Assembly: GCA_034004685.1 (NCBI GenBank)
Contig: JAVEWG010000052.1
Location: 1 to 20,584, forward strand
Length of the DNA stretch: 20,584 nt
Reading direction: 5' to 3'
Source of the DNA: JAEUNX01 sp034004685
GTDB lineage: Bacteria > Pseudomonadota > Gammaproteobacteria > Burkholderiales > Rhodocyclaceae
This document shows, one piece after another, positions 1 through 7,915 of the stretch. Position 1 is the stretch's first letter; every line of letters begins with the position of its first letter. Under the pieces are notes generated by a model. It had not been told where the DNA came from and did no database searches. It saw only the letters and a list, made by a program, of their open reading frames with translations. A program made the position numbers and the translations under genes.

Positions 1-203
1 TTGGGCGCAATGGAGTCATACCCCTGGGCGACAGGTTTGACCACAGCCCTATCCACCGCGTCGTTAAAGCGGAACATAGCTCGGTTGTAGCCCTCAAGGG
101 GATCGTTTTCAACGCCGGGCCCGGCGCTCGCGCAGCCCGTCAGTACGGCGGCGGAGACGACGCACAGGGCCAATCTGGCATGAAGAAAATTTCGCTTGGT
201 CAT
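1..203 (-). CDS. mlaA: MlaA (VacJ) outer-membrane lipoprotein, 5' part only
   Basis: The gene runs off the left edge, so only the first 67 codons are visible, read on the minus strand from ATG at 203. They encode a short basic N-terminus, a hydrophobic stretch and a lipobox Leu-Thr-Gly-Cys (residues 21-24), so the protein should be a signal-peptidase II substrate. After it comes the stretch NDPLEGYNRAMFRFND, characteristic of the MlaA/VacJ family. MlaA sits in the outer membrane with porins and removes mislocalised phospholipid from the outer leaflet, passing it to periplasmic MlaC and then the MlaFEDB complex. It lies 99 nt downstream of mlaD on the same strand, consistent with an mlaFEDA operon. 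The call rests on the N-terminal motif plus context; the C-terminus cannot be checked. Confidence 0.88.
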   Translation of the reverse strand, partial: MTKRNFLHARLALCVVSAAVLTGCASAGPGVENDPLEGYNRAMFRFNDAVDRAVVKPVAQGYDSIAP

Positions 204-302
204 GACTATCGATGTCCCGGATCAAGGATTCAGCGGGATGGACCCCCCACTCACCCGATCATCATATCGCGCCCGGTCGCCCATGTTTGGGTCTGACCCG
301 AC

Positions 303-779
303 CTACTGTGCGGCGGCCGGAGTAGGCTCGGCCGCCTTGTTGAACAGAAACTGGCCAATCAACTGCTCCAGCACCACTGCAGACTGGGTTTTCTTGATGG
401 AATCCCCGGCCACCAGGTTCTCGCTGGCGCCCCCAGGATCCAGACCGATGTATTGCTCCCCCAGCAGGCCCGAGGTCAGGATGCTGGCAAAGGTATCCTT
501 GGGGAAGGCATAGCGGCTATCCACGGAGATCACCACCAAGGCCTGAAAGGTCTGGTTGTCGTACTGGATTTCAGCCACGCGACCCACCACCACCCCGGCG
601 CTTTTGACCGGCGCCCGCACCTTGAGGCCACCGATGTTGTCGAATTTGGCTTTGAGCACATAAGTCTCACCCTGGTTCACAGACGAAAGGTTGCCCACCT
701 TCAGGGCCAGAAAGAGCAATGCGCCCAAGCCAATAACCACGAAGAGGCCGACCCAGAGGTCAAGTATGGTGCGATTCAT
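303..779 (-). CDS. mlaD: MlaD, MCE-domain phospholipid transport protein
   Basis: MlaD is the inner-membrane-anchored MCE protein whose hexameric ring forms the lipid channel of the MlaFEDB transporter. This 158-residue product has a short cytoplasmic start, one membrane helix (about residues 8-27) and an MCE domain (about 38-115) with the typical VKSAGVVVGRVAEI and SGLLGEQYIGLDPGG motifs, then a short Ala/Pro tail. The length fits the family. I chose ATG at 779, which overlaps the mlaE stop by one base (TGATG). A TTG one codon upstream (782) is also possible, but ATG is the better initiator. Translation is probably coupled to mlaE. Confidence 0.93.
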   Translation of the reverse strand: MNRTILDLWVGLFVVIGLGALLFLALKVGNLSSVNQGETYVLKAKFDNIGGLKVRAPVKSAGVVVGRVAEIQYDNQTFQALVVISVDSRYAFPKDTFASILTSGLLGEQYIGLDPGGASENLVAGDSIKKTQSAVVLEQLIGQFLFNKAAEPTPAAAQ

Positions 780-1573
780 CAAAATCCCCGGAACATGAAT
801 GCGGTCAACATAAAATCCAGTGCCAAAACAGAGAGGGAGGAGAACACCACGGTGCGGGTGGTTGCCCCCGATACGCCTTCGGCAGTCGGTTCGGCGTCAT
901 AGCCCTCGAACACGGCAATCAGGGAAATGGCCAGGCCAAAGATGGCGCTCTTGATCACCCCGTTGACGATGTCCATGCGGAAATCCACCCCAGCTTGCAT
1001 CTGGGACCAGAAAGCGCCCTCGTCGGAGCCGATCAGCACCACCCCCACCAGGTAACCCCCGAAAATCCCCATGGCCGAGAACAGGGCAGCCAGCAAGGGC
1101 ATGGAGAACACACCCGCCCAAAAGCGTGGCGCCACCACCCGGGCCAGGGGATTGACCGCCATCATTTCCATGGCGGACAGCTGTTCGGTGGTCTTCATCA
1201 GGCCGATTTCAGCGGTAATGGCGCTGCCGGCGCGACTGGCGAACAGCAAGGCCGCCACCACCGGCCCCAGCTCCCGCACCAAGGACAGGGCCACCAGCAC
1301 CCCCAGGGCCTCGGCGGAGCCATAACGCTGCAATGTGTCGTAGCCCTGCAGCCCAAGCACCATGCCCACGAACAGACCGGACACCAAGATGATGATGAGG
1401 GACAACACCCCTGTGAAATAAACCTGCCGGATGGTGAGACCAAAACGCTGGAAGGCCATGCCCGAGTTCATCAGGACCGCCACCAGGAACCTTGCGGCAA
1501 ACCCCATGCGCCAGACGGCATTCACCACCCGCCGACCCACTTGGCGCAACGCCCGGGCGAAAAAATCAAGCAC
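779..1573 (-). CDS. mlaE: MlaE, ABC transporter permease for phospholipids
   Basis: This is the permease of the Mla ABC transporter, a multi-helix inner-membrane protein of the MlaE/YrbE family. The 264-residue product shows an N-terminal amphipathic region, a hydrophobic segment around LIIILVSGLFVGMVLGLQ, the conserved ASRAGSAITAEIGLM signature mid-protein, and further membrane helices to the C-terminus. The reading frame is open upstream to 1810, but that extension lies inside mlaF and does not look like an MlaE N-terminus. GTG at 1573 gives the family-typical length, has a purine-rich GGGGG stretch just upstream, and overlaps the mlaF stop by 8 nt, pointing to coupled translation in the mlaFED operon. 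Confidence 0.92.
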   Translation of the reverse strand: MLDFFARALRQVGRRVVNAVWRMGFAARFLVAVLMNSGMAFQRFGLTIRQVYFTGVLSLIIILVSGLFVGMVLGLQGYDTLQRYGSAEALGVLVALSLVRELGPVVAALLFASRAGSAITAEIGLMKTTEQLSAMEMMAVNPLARVVAPRFWAGVFSMPLLAALFSAMGIFGGYLVGVVLIGSDEGAFWSQMQAGVDFRMDIVNGVIKSAIFGLAISLIAVFEGYDAEPTAEGVSGATTRTVVFSSLSVLALDFMLTAFMFRGF

Positions 1574-2384
1574 GCTGCACCCCCAGCAGGTCGTCGGCAT
1601 AGGGCCGCGCTGGATAGTGCAGGGGCACCGGACCGTCGGCCTGGGCCCAGACGAACTGGTGCACCCAGGGATCCTGGGAATTGCGGATTTCCTCGGGCGT
1701 GCCCTCGGCCACGATTTTTCCCTCCGACACGAAATAAATGTAATCCACGATCTCCAGGGACTCATGAATGTCGTGGGTAACCACGATGGAGCTGGCACCC
1801 AGGGCATCATTCAGGGTCCGGATGATCTGACCGATCACTCCCAAGGCGATGGGATCAAGGCCGGCGAAGGGCTCGTCGTACATGATCAGCATGGGATCCA
1901 GGGCCACCGTGCGGGCCAGGGCCACCCGCCGCGCCATTCCACCGGAAAGTTCGCTGGGCATCAGGGAAGCCGCGCCCCGCAGACCTACCGCATGGAGCTT
2001 CATCAGCACCAGATCGCGAATCATGGATTCGGGCAGATCGGTATGCTCCCGCAGGGGGAAGGCCACGTTATCGAACACCGACATATCGGTAAACAGGGCG
2101 CCGAACTGGAAGAGCATACCCATGCGCCGGCGCAGGGCGTAGAGACCGGAACGGGAAATCCCCGCAAGGGACTCACCCCCCACCGTCACCTCGCCGGAAC
2201 CGGCCTGCAACTGGCCGCCAATCAAACGCAACAAGGTAGTCTTGCCGCAACCGCTGCCCCCCATGATGGCCACCACCTTGCCCCGGGGGACCACCAGGTC
2301 GATACCACGCAAGATTTCCCGCTCGGCATAGCCAAAGCGCACGGACTTGAGTGCCACGAGGGGGGCTTGGTCGTTGGAGGTCAC
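1566..2384 (-). CDS. mlaF: MlaF, ABC transporter ATP-binding protein
   Basis: This is the cytoplasmic ATPase that drives phospholipid transport by MlaFEDB. Counting from the chosen start (272 aa), the Walker A motif GGSGCGKT is at 42-49, the signature LSGGM at 146-150, Walker B LIMYDE at 166-171, and the H-loop (VVTHD) follows. It is the first gene of a minus-strand operon followed by mlaE, mlaD and mlaA. The frame is open to an ATG at 2444, but a strong extended -10 element (2414-2419) lies between that ATG and the conserved domain. A message starting near 2406 would lack the ATG. I therefore prefer GTG at 2384. No strong Shine-Dalgarno sequence is seen there, so the exact start is uncertain. 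Confidence 0.92.
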   Translation of the reverse strand: MTSNDQAPLVALKSVRFGYAEREILRGIDLVVPRGKVVAIMGGSGCGKTTLLRLIGGQLQAGSGEVTVGGESLAGISRSGLYALRRRMGMLFQFGALFTDMSVFDNVAFPLREHTDLPESMIRDLVLMKLHAVGLRGAASLMPSELSGGMARRVALARTVALDPMLIMYDEPFAGLDPIALGVIGQIIRTLNDALGASSIVVTHDIHESLEIVDYIYFVSEGKIVAEGTPEEIRNSQDPWVHQFVWAQADGPVPLHYPARPYADDLLGVQRA

Positions 2385-2413
2385 GGCGATTTTGATTATT
2401 GGATACTGATTGC

Positions 2414-2422
2414 ATTGTAACA
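2414..2422 (-). promoter_or_regulatory. Probable mlaF operon promoter, extended -10
   Basis: On the minus strand this reads TGTTACAAT, an extended -10 (TGnTAnAAT) with five of six matches to the sigma-70 hexamer. No good -35 hexamer is found 16-18 bp upstream, which is acceptable for an extended -10 promoter. The predicted start is near 2406, about 22 nt before the preferred GTG of mlaF. The assignment rests on motif match and position only. Confidence 0.5.
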
Positions 2423-2524
2423 GAGCCCCCGGTTCACAACGCACCGCACAATTCGCGTTTGCCGCCTCGGCGATCGTTCTCGGCTACACTCATCCATTAC
2501 CTTACAGTCCAAGCGCCCTAGGTC

Positions 2525-3961
2525 TTGACCCAACGCCCTGCTCTCCTCCTGGTGGATGACGACCCTCTGATCACGGAGGCCCTCGGGTTCCTGCTGGAGA
2601 CGGATTTCACCGTAACTGCCGCCCCCACCCGCAGCCAGGCGGTGGAAGCGGTCAGGCGCATGTCCAGCGCCCCTGAACTGGCTCTGATCGATCTGGGCCT
2701 ACCCCCCACGCCCCATCGCCCCGACCAGGGCTTTGCCCTGATCGCCGACCTGCTGGCCCACGCCCCGGCGATGCGCATCCTGGTGCTGTCTGGCCAGAAC
2801 GACGAAAGCAACGCACGCCATGCCCGGGCCCTGGGCGCCCTGGAATTCATTCCCAAACCCGCCGACCCGGGCAAGCTGCGAGCCACATTGCTGGCGGCCC
2901 TGGCGGTGCCGACGGAAACGCCGGAGGTCCCCCGGGACGGCCTGGCCCTGGTGGGAGCCAGCCAAGCCATCCTGGATCTGCACCAACGCATCGATCAATA
3001 CGCCCCAGCCCCCTTCCCGGTGCTGGTGGAGGGGGAGTCGGGCACCGGCAAGGAGCGGGTCGCCCAGCAACTCCACCTCCAGAGCGGACGCCGGGAGCAC
3101 CCCTACCTCACCCTCAATTGCGCGGCCATCGCCCCCAGCCTGATGGAATCCCTGCTCTTCGGCCACACCCGGGGGGCCTTCACCGGTGCCGACAGCCCAC
3201 GCACCGGTTACTTCGAGGATGCTGGCGAAGGCACCCTGTTCCTCGACGAGATCGGCGAACTGCCCCTGGATCTCCAGCCCAAGCTCCTGCGGGTCCTGGA
3301 GAACGGCGAGTTCCAGCGGGTGGGGGAAACCCGCCAGCGCTTCAGCCGGGCGCGGATCGTGGCCGCCACCAACCGGGATCTGCGGGCCGAGGTGCGAGCC
3401 GGGCGTTTCCGCGCCGATCTCTACCATCGCCTGAGTGTGTTCACCCTGCGGGTGCCACCCCTGCGGGAGCTGGGGGAAGATCGCCTGCTGCTGCTGGACC
3501 ACTTCCGCCATCAGGTGGCCACCCAGCTTGCCACGCCCCCCTTCAGCCTTGACGAGGCAGCCCAAGGATGTTGGCTGGCCTACGGCTTCCCCGGCAATGT
3601 CCGCGAACTCAAGAACATCGTCATCCGGCTGCAAACCAAACTGCCGGGTCGGCGGGTCGGGGTCACCCAGCTGGAAGCCGAACTTGAACTGGACGCCGCC
3701 CCGCCGCCGCGCCCTCAAGCCGCCCCCCCCCCGGCCACCACGCCGGTGAGCCGGGCCATGGAGACCCTCCGTAACCAGCGCGCCTTCAACCTGGACGAAA
3801 CCCTCCGCAACGAGGAGCGGGCCTACGTGGAAGCCGCCCTCCTGCTGGCCCAGGGCAATTTCAGCCACGCAGCCCGCCTGCTGGGGGTGCACCGCACCAC
3901 CCTCTACAACCGCCTGGAAGCCCTCGGCCTGCCCCGCCCCCAGGCGAGCACGGGAAACTGA
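2525..3961 (+). CDS. Sigma-54-dependent response regulator (NtrC/PrsR-like)
   Basis: The 478-residue product has three parts. A receiver domain (about 5-125) has acidic residues at 11-13, phospho-acceptor Asp56 and Lys111. An AAA+ domain (about 140-385) has Walker A GESGTGKE at 170-177, an intact GAFTGA sigma-54-contact loop at 217-222 and Walker B LFLDEIGE at about 238-245. A Fis-type helix-turn-helix ends the protein (about 432-472). Such proteins, once phosphorylated, bind upstream enhancer sites and open promoters held by RpoN polymerase. The receiver signature LIDLGLPP followed by LVLSGQND resembles the PrsR-type regulators found with exosortase systems, although no exosortase or PEP-CTERM gene is seen here. 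It starts with TTG, 140 nt divergent from mlaF, and precedes the pilus genes with 6 nt spacing. Its likely kinase is at 14753-16468. Confidence 0.9.
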   Translation: MTQRPALLLVDDDPLITEALGFLLETDFTVTAAPTRSQAVEAVRRMSSAPELALIDLGLPPTPHRPDQGFALIADLLAHAPAMRILVLSGQNDESNARHARALGALEFIPKPADPGKLRATLLAALAVPTETPEVPRDGLALVGASQAILDLHQRIDQYAPAPFPVLVEGESGTGKERVAQQLHLQSGRREHPYLTLNCAAIAPSLMESLLFGHTRGAFTGADSPRTGYFEDAGEGTLFLDEIGELPLDLQPKLLRVLENGEFQRVGETRQRFSRARIVAATNRDLRAEVRAGRFRADLYHRLSVFTLRVPPLRELGEDRLLLLDHFRHQVATQLATPPFSLDEAAQGCWLAYGFPGNVRELKNIVIRLQTKLPGRRVGVTQLEAELELDAAPPPRPQAAPPPATTPVSRAMETLRNQRAFNLDETLRNEERAYVEAALLLAQGNFSHAARLLGVHRTTLYNRLEALGLPRPQASTGN

Positions 3962-3967
3962 CCGGCC

Positions 3968-4873
3968 ATGTCCCTCTACCTGGATCACTTCGGCCTCCGG
4001 GAACCGCCCTTTCTCATCACCCCCCTCACGGAATTTTTCTTCAGCGGCGCACGCCGGGGCGCCACCCTGGAGGCCCTGAGCCACGCCATTCTCTTTGAAG
4101 AGGGCATCGTCCAGGTCAGTGGCGAGGTGGGCAGCGGAAAGACCATGCTGTGCCGGGTCTTGATGGAACGCCTGCCCGCCGCGGTGGACACCATCTACCT
4201 GGCCAATCCCACCCTGGCCCCGGAAGTCCTGCTCCAGGCCATCGCCGAGGAACTGGGGGGCGGCCCCCAGGACACCCGTCCCGGAGCGGAATTGCGCCAT
4301 ATCCAGGAACAACTCATCGCCCGCCACGGCGCCGGACGACGGGTGGTGGCCCTGATCGACGAAGCCCACGCCATGCCCCGGGAAGCCCTGGAGCAGATCC
4401 GCCTCCTGTCCAACCTGGAGACCGGCCGCCACAAGCTGCTCCAGCTCGTCCTGCTGGGCCAGCCCGAGCTGGACGAACTCCTGGCCCGCCGCGACCTGCG
4501 CCAGCTCAAGGACCGAATCACCCAGCACTTCCGCCTCGATCCCATGACCCCCGCCGAGGTCACCGAATACCTGAGCTTCCGGATGCGGGCCGCCGGTTAC
4601 CGGGGGCCCGACGTTTTCACCGCCCGCGCTGCCCGCCGCATTGCCCGGGCCAGCCGAGGCTTCAACCGGCGCATCAACATCCTGGCCGACAAGGCCTTGC
4701 TGGCGGCCTTCACCGAGGGCGGCCACCAGGTGGGACCACGCCAGGTAGCCCTGGCCGAGGGGGACGTGACCCCCGCCCCACTCCGCTCACCGTGGCTCGC
4801 CCCCCTCCTGGCGGCCCTGGCCGGCGCCCTGCTCCTGGCCGGCGGGTGGCTGGCAGGCCGCGGCGGGCCATGA
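3968..4873 (+). CDS. mshM: MshM/ExeA-like AAA ATPase with C-terminal membrane helix
   Basis: This 301-residue AAA+ ATPase belongs to the ExeA/GspA/MshM group, which helps place or assemble secretins through the cell wall. It opens with the group-typical YLDHFGLREPPF and has Walker A GEVGSGKT (52-59), Walker B VVALIDEAH (Asp131, Glu132), and the sensor-like LLGQPELDELL. The C-terminal AAA lid has the typical GFNRRINILADKALLAA stretch. The last 25 or so residues form one hydrophobic helix (about 276-297) ending almost at the stop. There is no peptidoglycan-binding domain as in ExeA. It precedes the secretin gene mshL, matching the M-L association in MSHA clusters. Assignment to MshM rather than a generic ExeA-like ATPase relies on context. 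Confidence 0.85.
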   Translation: MSLYLDHFGLREPPFLITPLTEFFFSGARRGATLEALSHAILFEEGIVQVSGEVGSGKTMLCRVLMERLPAAVDTIYLANPTLAPEVLLQAIAEELGGGPQDTRPGAELRHIQEQLIARHGAGRRVVALIDEAHAMPREALEQIRLLSNLETGRHKLLQLVLLGQPELDELLARRDLRQLKDRITQHFRLDPMTPAEVTEYLSFRMRAAGYRGPDVFTARAARRIARASRGFNRRINILADKALLAAFTEGGHQVGPRQVALAEGDVTPAPLRSPWLAPLLAALAGALLLAGGWLAGRGGP

Positions 4874-4965
4874 AACCCCACCCGTCCCGGGCAGCAGCCG
4901 GCCGATTGTGCCGGAGAAATCCCTACAGCCGTGCCGGCGTCTGGTGAAACATCCCCATAAACCGC

Positions 4966-4971
4966 TAACAT
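4966..4971 (+). promoter_or_regulatory. Possible weak internal promoter before mshL (-10)
   Basis: TAACAT matches four of six bases of the sigma-70 -10 hexamer, about 30 nt before the mshL ATG, with a poor -35-like TGGTGA 18 bp upstream. The 127-nt gap between mshM and mshL is the largest in the pilus operon before 13389, so a secondary promoter is plausible. The motif is too weak to be relied on. Confidence 0.2.
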
Positions 4972-5000
4972 GGGGGCATCCATCCGCCCCAAGCCCGTCG

Positions 5001-6767
5001 ATGACCCTCCGTCGCGCCTTACCCAGCCTGCTCTGTGCCTGTCTCGCGGCCTGCGCCCAGGTTCCCCGGCAGGCCGCCGCCCCCGCCCATCTGGGCCGCC
5101 AGGACCTCCCGGCGGCGATTCCGGCGCCCGCAGGGATTCCGGCGCCGGTTGCCCACAGCTTCAGCCTGCCCCCCCCAAAGCCGGGCCCCAAGACGGAAAC
5201 CTACTCGGTGGTGGTCAGCAACGTGTCCGTCCAGGATCTGCTGTTCGCCCTGGCCCGGGATGCCAGGTTGAATGTGGACGTCCATCCCGGACTGACCGGC
5301 ACCGTCACCCTCAACGCCCTGAACCAGACCCTGCCCCAGCTCCTGGCCCGGATCGCCAAGCAGGTGGATATGCGCTTCGAACTGGACGGCCAGACCCTCA
5401 CCGTCACCCCCGACACCCCGATCCTGCGGACCTATCAGATCGACTACGTGAATCTGGGGCGCAACGTGAGCGGCACGGTGTCCACCAACACCCAGATCAG
5501 CACCAGCAACGCCTCCATGAGTGGCGGCGGAGGCAGCGGCACCGGCTCCAGCGGCGGCAATGTTTCCAGCACCAGGATCGAGAACCTGTCCCGCAACCAG
5601 TTCTGGGAGTCCATCGAAAAGAACGTCGCGGACATCCTGCGGGAGACGGACAAATACGTGCCCACCGTCGGCCAGGCCTCGGCGACCGGGCAACTGGTGG
5701 CCGCCAGCGACAAAAATGGCGCCGGATCCGCTCGCGGGCCCGCCGATCAAGCGATCCAGGCCCAGGGCAACACCAATTTCCGCTTTCTGGAAGCGGCCTC
5801 GGTCATCGTCAACAAGGAAACCGGGGTGGTCACCGTCAGGGCCACCAGCCGCCAGCAGGAACGGGTCCAGGAATTCCTTGACCGGGTGATGGCCTCGGCC
5901 CACCGCCAGGTGCTGATCGAGGCCACCATTGTGGAGGTGAGCCTTTCCGACAGTTACCAGCAGGGTATCGACTGGTCCCGTCTGGGGGGCAAGACCTGGG
6001 GCATCAGCGGCCCCACCCTGGGCTCCAACGTGGGTAGCGCCGTCACGCCCTTCAGCATCACCTACGCGTCGGGCAACCTGAAGATCGACCTGTCGGTGCT
6101 GGAGGCCTTCGGCACGGTCAAGGTGTTGTCCAGCCCCAAGCTGGCGGTCCTCAATAACCAGACCGCACTGCTCAAGGTGGTCGATGAATTCGTCTACTTC
6201 AACGTCAAGGCCGAAACCATCACCACCGCCAACGTGGGCACCAATACCACCTTCACCACCACCCCCCAGTCGGTATCGGTGGGCATGGTGATGGCTGTCA
6301 CCCCCCAGGTGAGCGATCACGGGGACATCACCCTCAACGTCCGCCCCACCATCTCCAGCATCTCCGCCCTCAAGGAAGACCCCAACCCGGCCCTGGCGGA
6401 AGCCGGCATCAAGAACGAAGTGCCCCAGATCCGCACCCGGGAGATTGAATCGGTGCTGCGCCTCAAGAGCGGCGAGGTCGCCATCCTCGGGGGGCTGATG
6501 GAAGACCGCATCGACTACAAGACCGGCCGCATCCCCCTGGTGGGAGCGGTGCCGATCCTGGGAGAGCTATTCACCGAGCGCAACAACGCAGTCCACAAGA
6601 CCGAACTGGTGGTGTTCCTGCGGCCGGTGGTGATGGAGCGCCCTGGCGAGGCGGTCCCTTCGGTGCTGCGGGAGCGCCTGCCCGGAGCGGATTTCTTCTC
6701 CTCCGCGCCCCGCCCCGGCACCCGCAACTTCCCCTCCGAGCCCCTCATCCTGCCCGCGGCGCCATGA
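5001..6767 (+). CDS. mshL: MshL, outer-membrane secretin of MSHA-type pilus
   Basis: MshL forms the outer-membrane ring through which the pilus passes. ATG at 5001 was chosen because it is followed directly by a lipoprotein signal peptide with lipobox Leu-Ala-Ala-Cys (Cys18). The frame is open upstream to 4908, but that would bury the signal peptide. The 588 residues continue with a Pro-rich linker, an N0/STN domain (about 66-140), a Ser/Gly-rich low-complexity loop (about 165-190), a secretin N1-type module (about 255-300) and the secretin core (about 304-545). The core shows VEVSLSD, LSSPKLAVLNNQTA, the long beta-hairpin region and the final LVGAVPILGELF and KTELVVFLRPVV motifs. The stop overlaps the next start by ATGA, so translation is coupled to the TPR gene. 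Confidence 0.92.
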   Translation: MTLRRALPSLLCACLAACAQVPRQAAAPAHLGRQDLPAAIPAPAGIPAPVAHSFSLPPPKPGPKTETYSVVVSNVSVQDLLFALARDARLNVDVHPGLTGTVTLNALNQTLPQLLARIAKQVDMRFELDGQTLTVTPDTPILRTYQIDYVNLGRNVSGTVSTNTQISTSNASMSGGGGSGTGSSGGNVSSTRIENLSRNQFWESIEKNVADILRETDKYVPTVGQASATGQLVAASDKNGAGSARGPADQAIQAQGNTNFRFLEAASVIVNKETGVVTVRATSRQQERVQEFLDRVMASAHRQVLIEATIVEVSLSDSYQQGIDWSRLGGKTWGISGPTLGSNVGSAVTPFSITYASGNLKIDLSVLEAFGTVKVLSSPKLAVLNNQTALLKVVDEFVYFNVKAETITTANVGTNTTFTTTPQSVSVGMVMAVTPQVSDHGDITLNVRPTISSISALKEDPNPALAEAGIKNEVPQIRTREIESVLRLKSGEVAILGGLMEDRIDYKTGRIPLVGAVPILGELFTERNNAVHKTELVVFLRPVVMERPGEAVPSVLRERLPGADFFSSAPRPGTRNFPSEPLILPAAP

Positions 6768-7915
6768 GTCTGCTGATCGACGCCCTGAAAAAGGCCGAGC
6801 AATCCCGGCGGGACGCCAGCGACGCTGGCAGTGCCGGGGATAATCCCCGCGCCGACGACCTGAGGCTATCCAGCCTGGAGGCCCCGGGGGTCGAACCCAT
6901 GGCACGCCCGACCCTGGCCCTGCTGGAAGAGGATCTGGCGCCCGCCCCTCCCCGGGAAGCGGCGCCCCCCGCCCCCGAGGCACGCACCACCGCCCGTCAG
7001 ATTTTCGAGGCCCGCCGCCCGCCGCCGCGGCGCCTGGTGCTACCCTTGGCGGCTGCGGGGGGCCTGCTGGCGGCCTGTTTTCTGGGGGCCTATGTGTGGT
7101 GGCAGATGCAGCCCCAGGGGCTGGGTACCAAGCTGACCGGCGGCAACCCGCCCCAGGCGCGGGCCGCGGCACCGCTCACGGTCGCCCCGCCTGCCGCCCT
7201 CCCTCTCGCCCGCCCCGACGGGGCGGAAGCCTCCCAGTCGCTGGGGGAGCCTCCCAGCCGGGGGCGCCTGCCCCCCCCAGCCGCCCCCCCATCCCCCGCC
7301 CCCCTCCCAGCCCTGCGGCGGACCGAGAGCCAGGACGCCGTCCCGGCCGTCCTGGCCGAAGCCTACGGAGCCTATGGCAAGGGGGATCTGGAACGGGCCT
7401 CCCGCCTCTACGCCGAGGCCCTGGGCCAGGACCCCTATAACCAGGATGCCCTCAACGGCCGGGGGGCCATCGCCCTGCGCCAGGGCCAGCCCCAGGAAGC
7501 CGAAGCCTGGTTCCGCCAGAGTCTGCGGGCCAACCCCCAGGATCCGGTGGCCCTGGCCGGCCTGGCGGGCCTGCGGGACCGCCTGGATCCGGCCCAGGCC
7601 GAATCCCGCCTGAAAACCCAACTGGCCGGCCAACCAGACGGGGCCGCCGCCCACTTCGCCCTGGGCAACGCCCTGGCGGCCCAGGGGCGCTGGAGCGAAG
7701 CCCAGCAGGCCTATTTCCAGGCCCACCGGCTGGAACCGGGCAACCCGGATTACCTCTTCAACCTGGCGGTGAGTCTGGACCAACTCCACCAGCCCGCCCT
7801 GGCCCGCCAGTACTACGAAAAAGCCATGGGCGCCGCCGCCGGCGCGCCCGCAGCCTTCGACCCGGCCGCCGCCCGGGCGCGGATCGAAGCCCTGGCCGCC
7901 GCGCCCGCCCCATGA
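6764..7915 (+). CDS. mshN: MshN-like TPR inner-membrane protein
   Basis: The 383-residue product begins with MSLLIDALKKAEQSRR, the N-terminal signature of MshN/GspB-like proteins in pilus and secretion clusters. An acidic cytoplasmic part follows, then one membrane helix (about 90-112), a long Pro/Ala-rich periplasmic linker (about 130-185) and at least five TPR-like helical repeats (about 195-380), for example AYGKGDLERASRLYAEAL and GRWSEAQQAYFQAHRLEPGN. It probably bridges the inner-membrane machine and the secretin, as inferred from topology and position. ATGA overlaps couple it to mshL upstream and mshE downstream. The repeats are too general for a precise function, so the MshN name rests on the N-terminus and gene order. 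Confidence 0.8.
   Translation: MSLLIDALKKAEQSRRDASDAGSAGDNPRADDLRLSSLEAPGVEPMARPTLALLEEDLAPAPPREAAPPAPEARTTARQIFEARRPPPRRLVLPLAAAGGLLAACFLGAYVWWQMQPQGLGTKLTGGNPPQARAAAPLTVAPPAALPLARPDGAEASQSLGEPPSRGRLPPPAAPPSPAPLPALRRTESQDAVPAVLAEAYGAYGKGDLERASRLYAEALGQDPYNQDALNGRGAIALRQGQPQEAEAWFRQSLRANPQDPVALAGLAGLRDRLDPAQAESRLKTQLAGQPDGAAAHFALGNALAAQGRWSEAQQAYFQAHRLEPGNPDYLFNLAVSLDQLHQPALARQYYEKAMGAAAGAPAAFDPAAARARIEALAAAPAP

Noticed and set aside
2459..2490. TTGCCG and TACACT considered as the response-regulator promoter
   Set aside because: The spacer is 20 bp and the -10 match only moderate, so I could not support a promoter for this gene.
2699..4726. A 675-codon minus-strand frame across the response regulator and MshM genes
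   Set aside because: It is Gly/Gln/His-rich with no domain, lying opposite two well-supported genes. This is typical of antisense frames in high-GC DNA.
4889..4902. GG-N10-GC spacing before mshL, considered as a second sigma-54 promoter
   Set aside because: It lacks TTGC at -12 and the rest of the -24 box. Such spacing is frequent by chance in this base composition.
5019..6320. A 433-codon minus-strand frame opposite mshL
   Set aside because: Gly/His/Val-rich shadow with no domain, opposite an unmistakable secretin.
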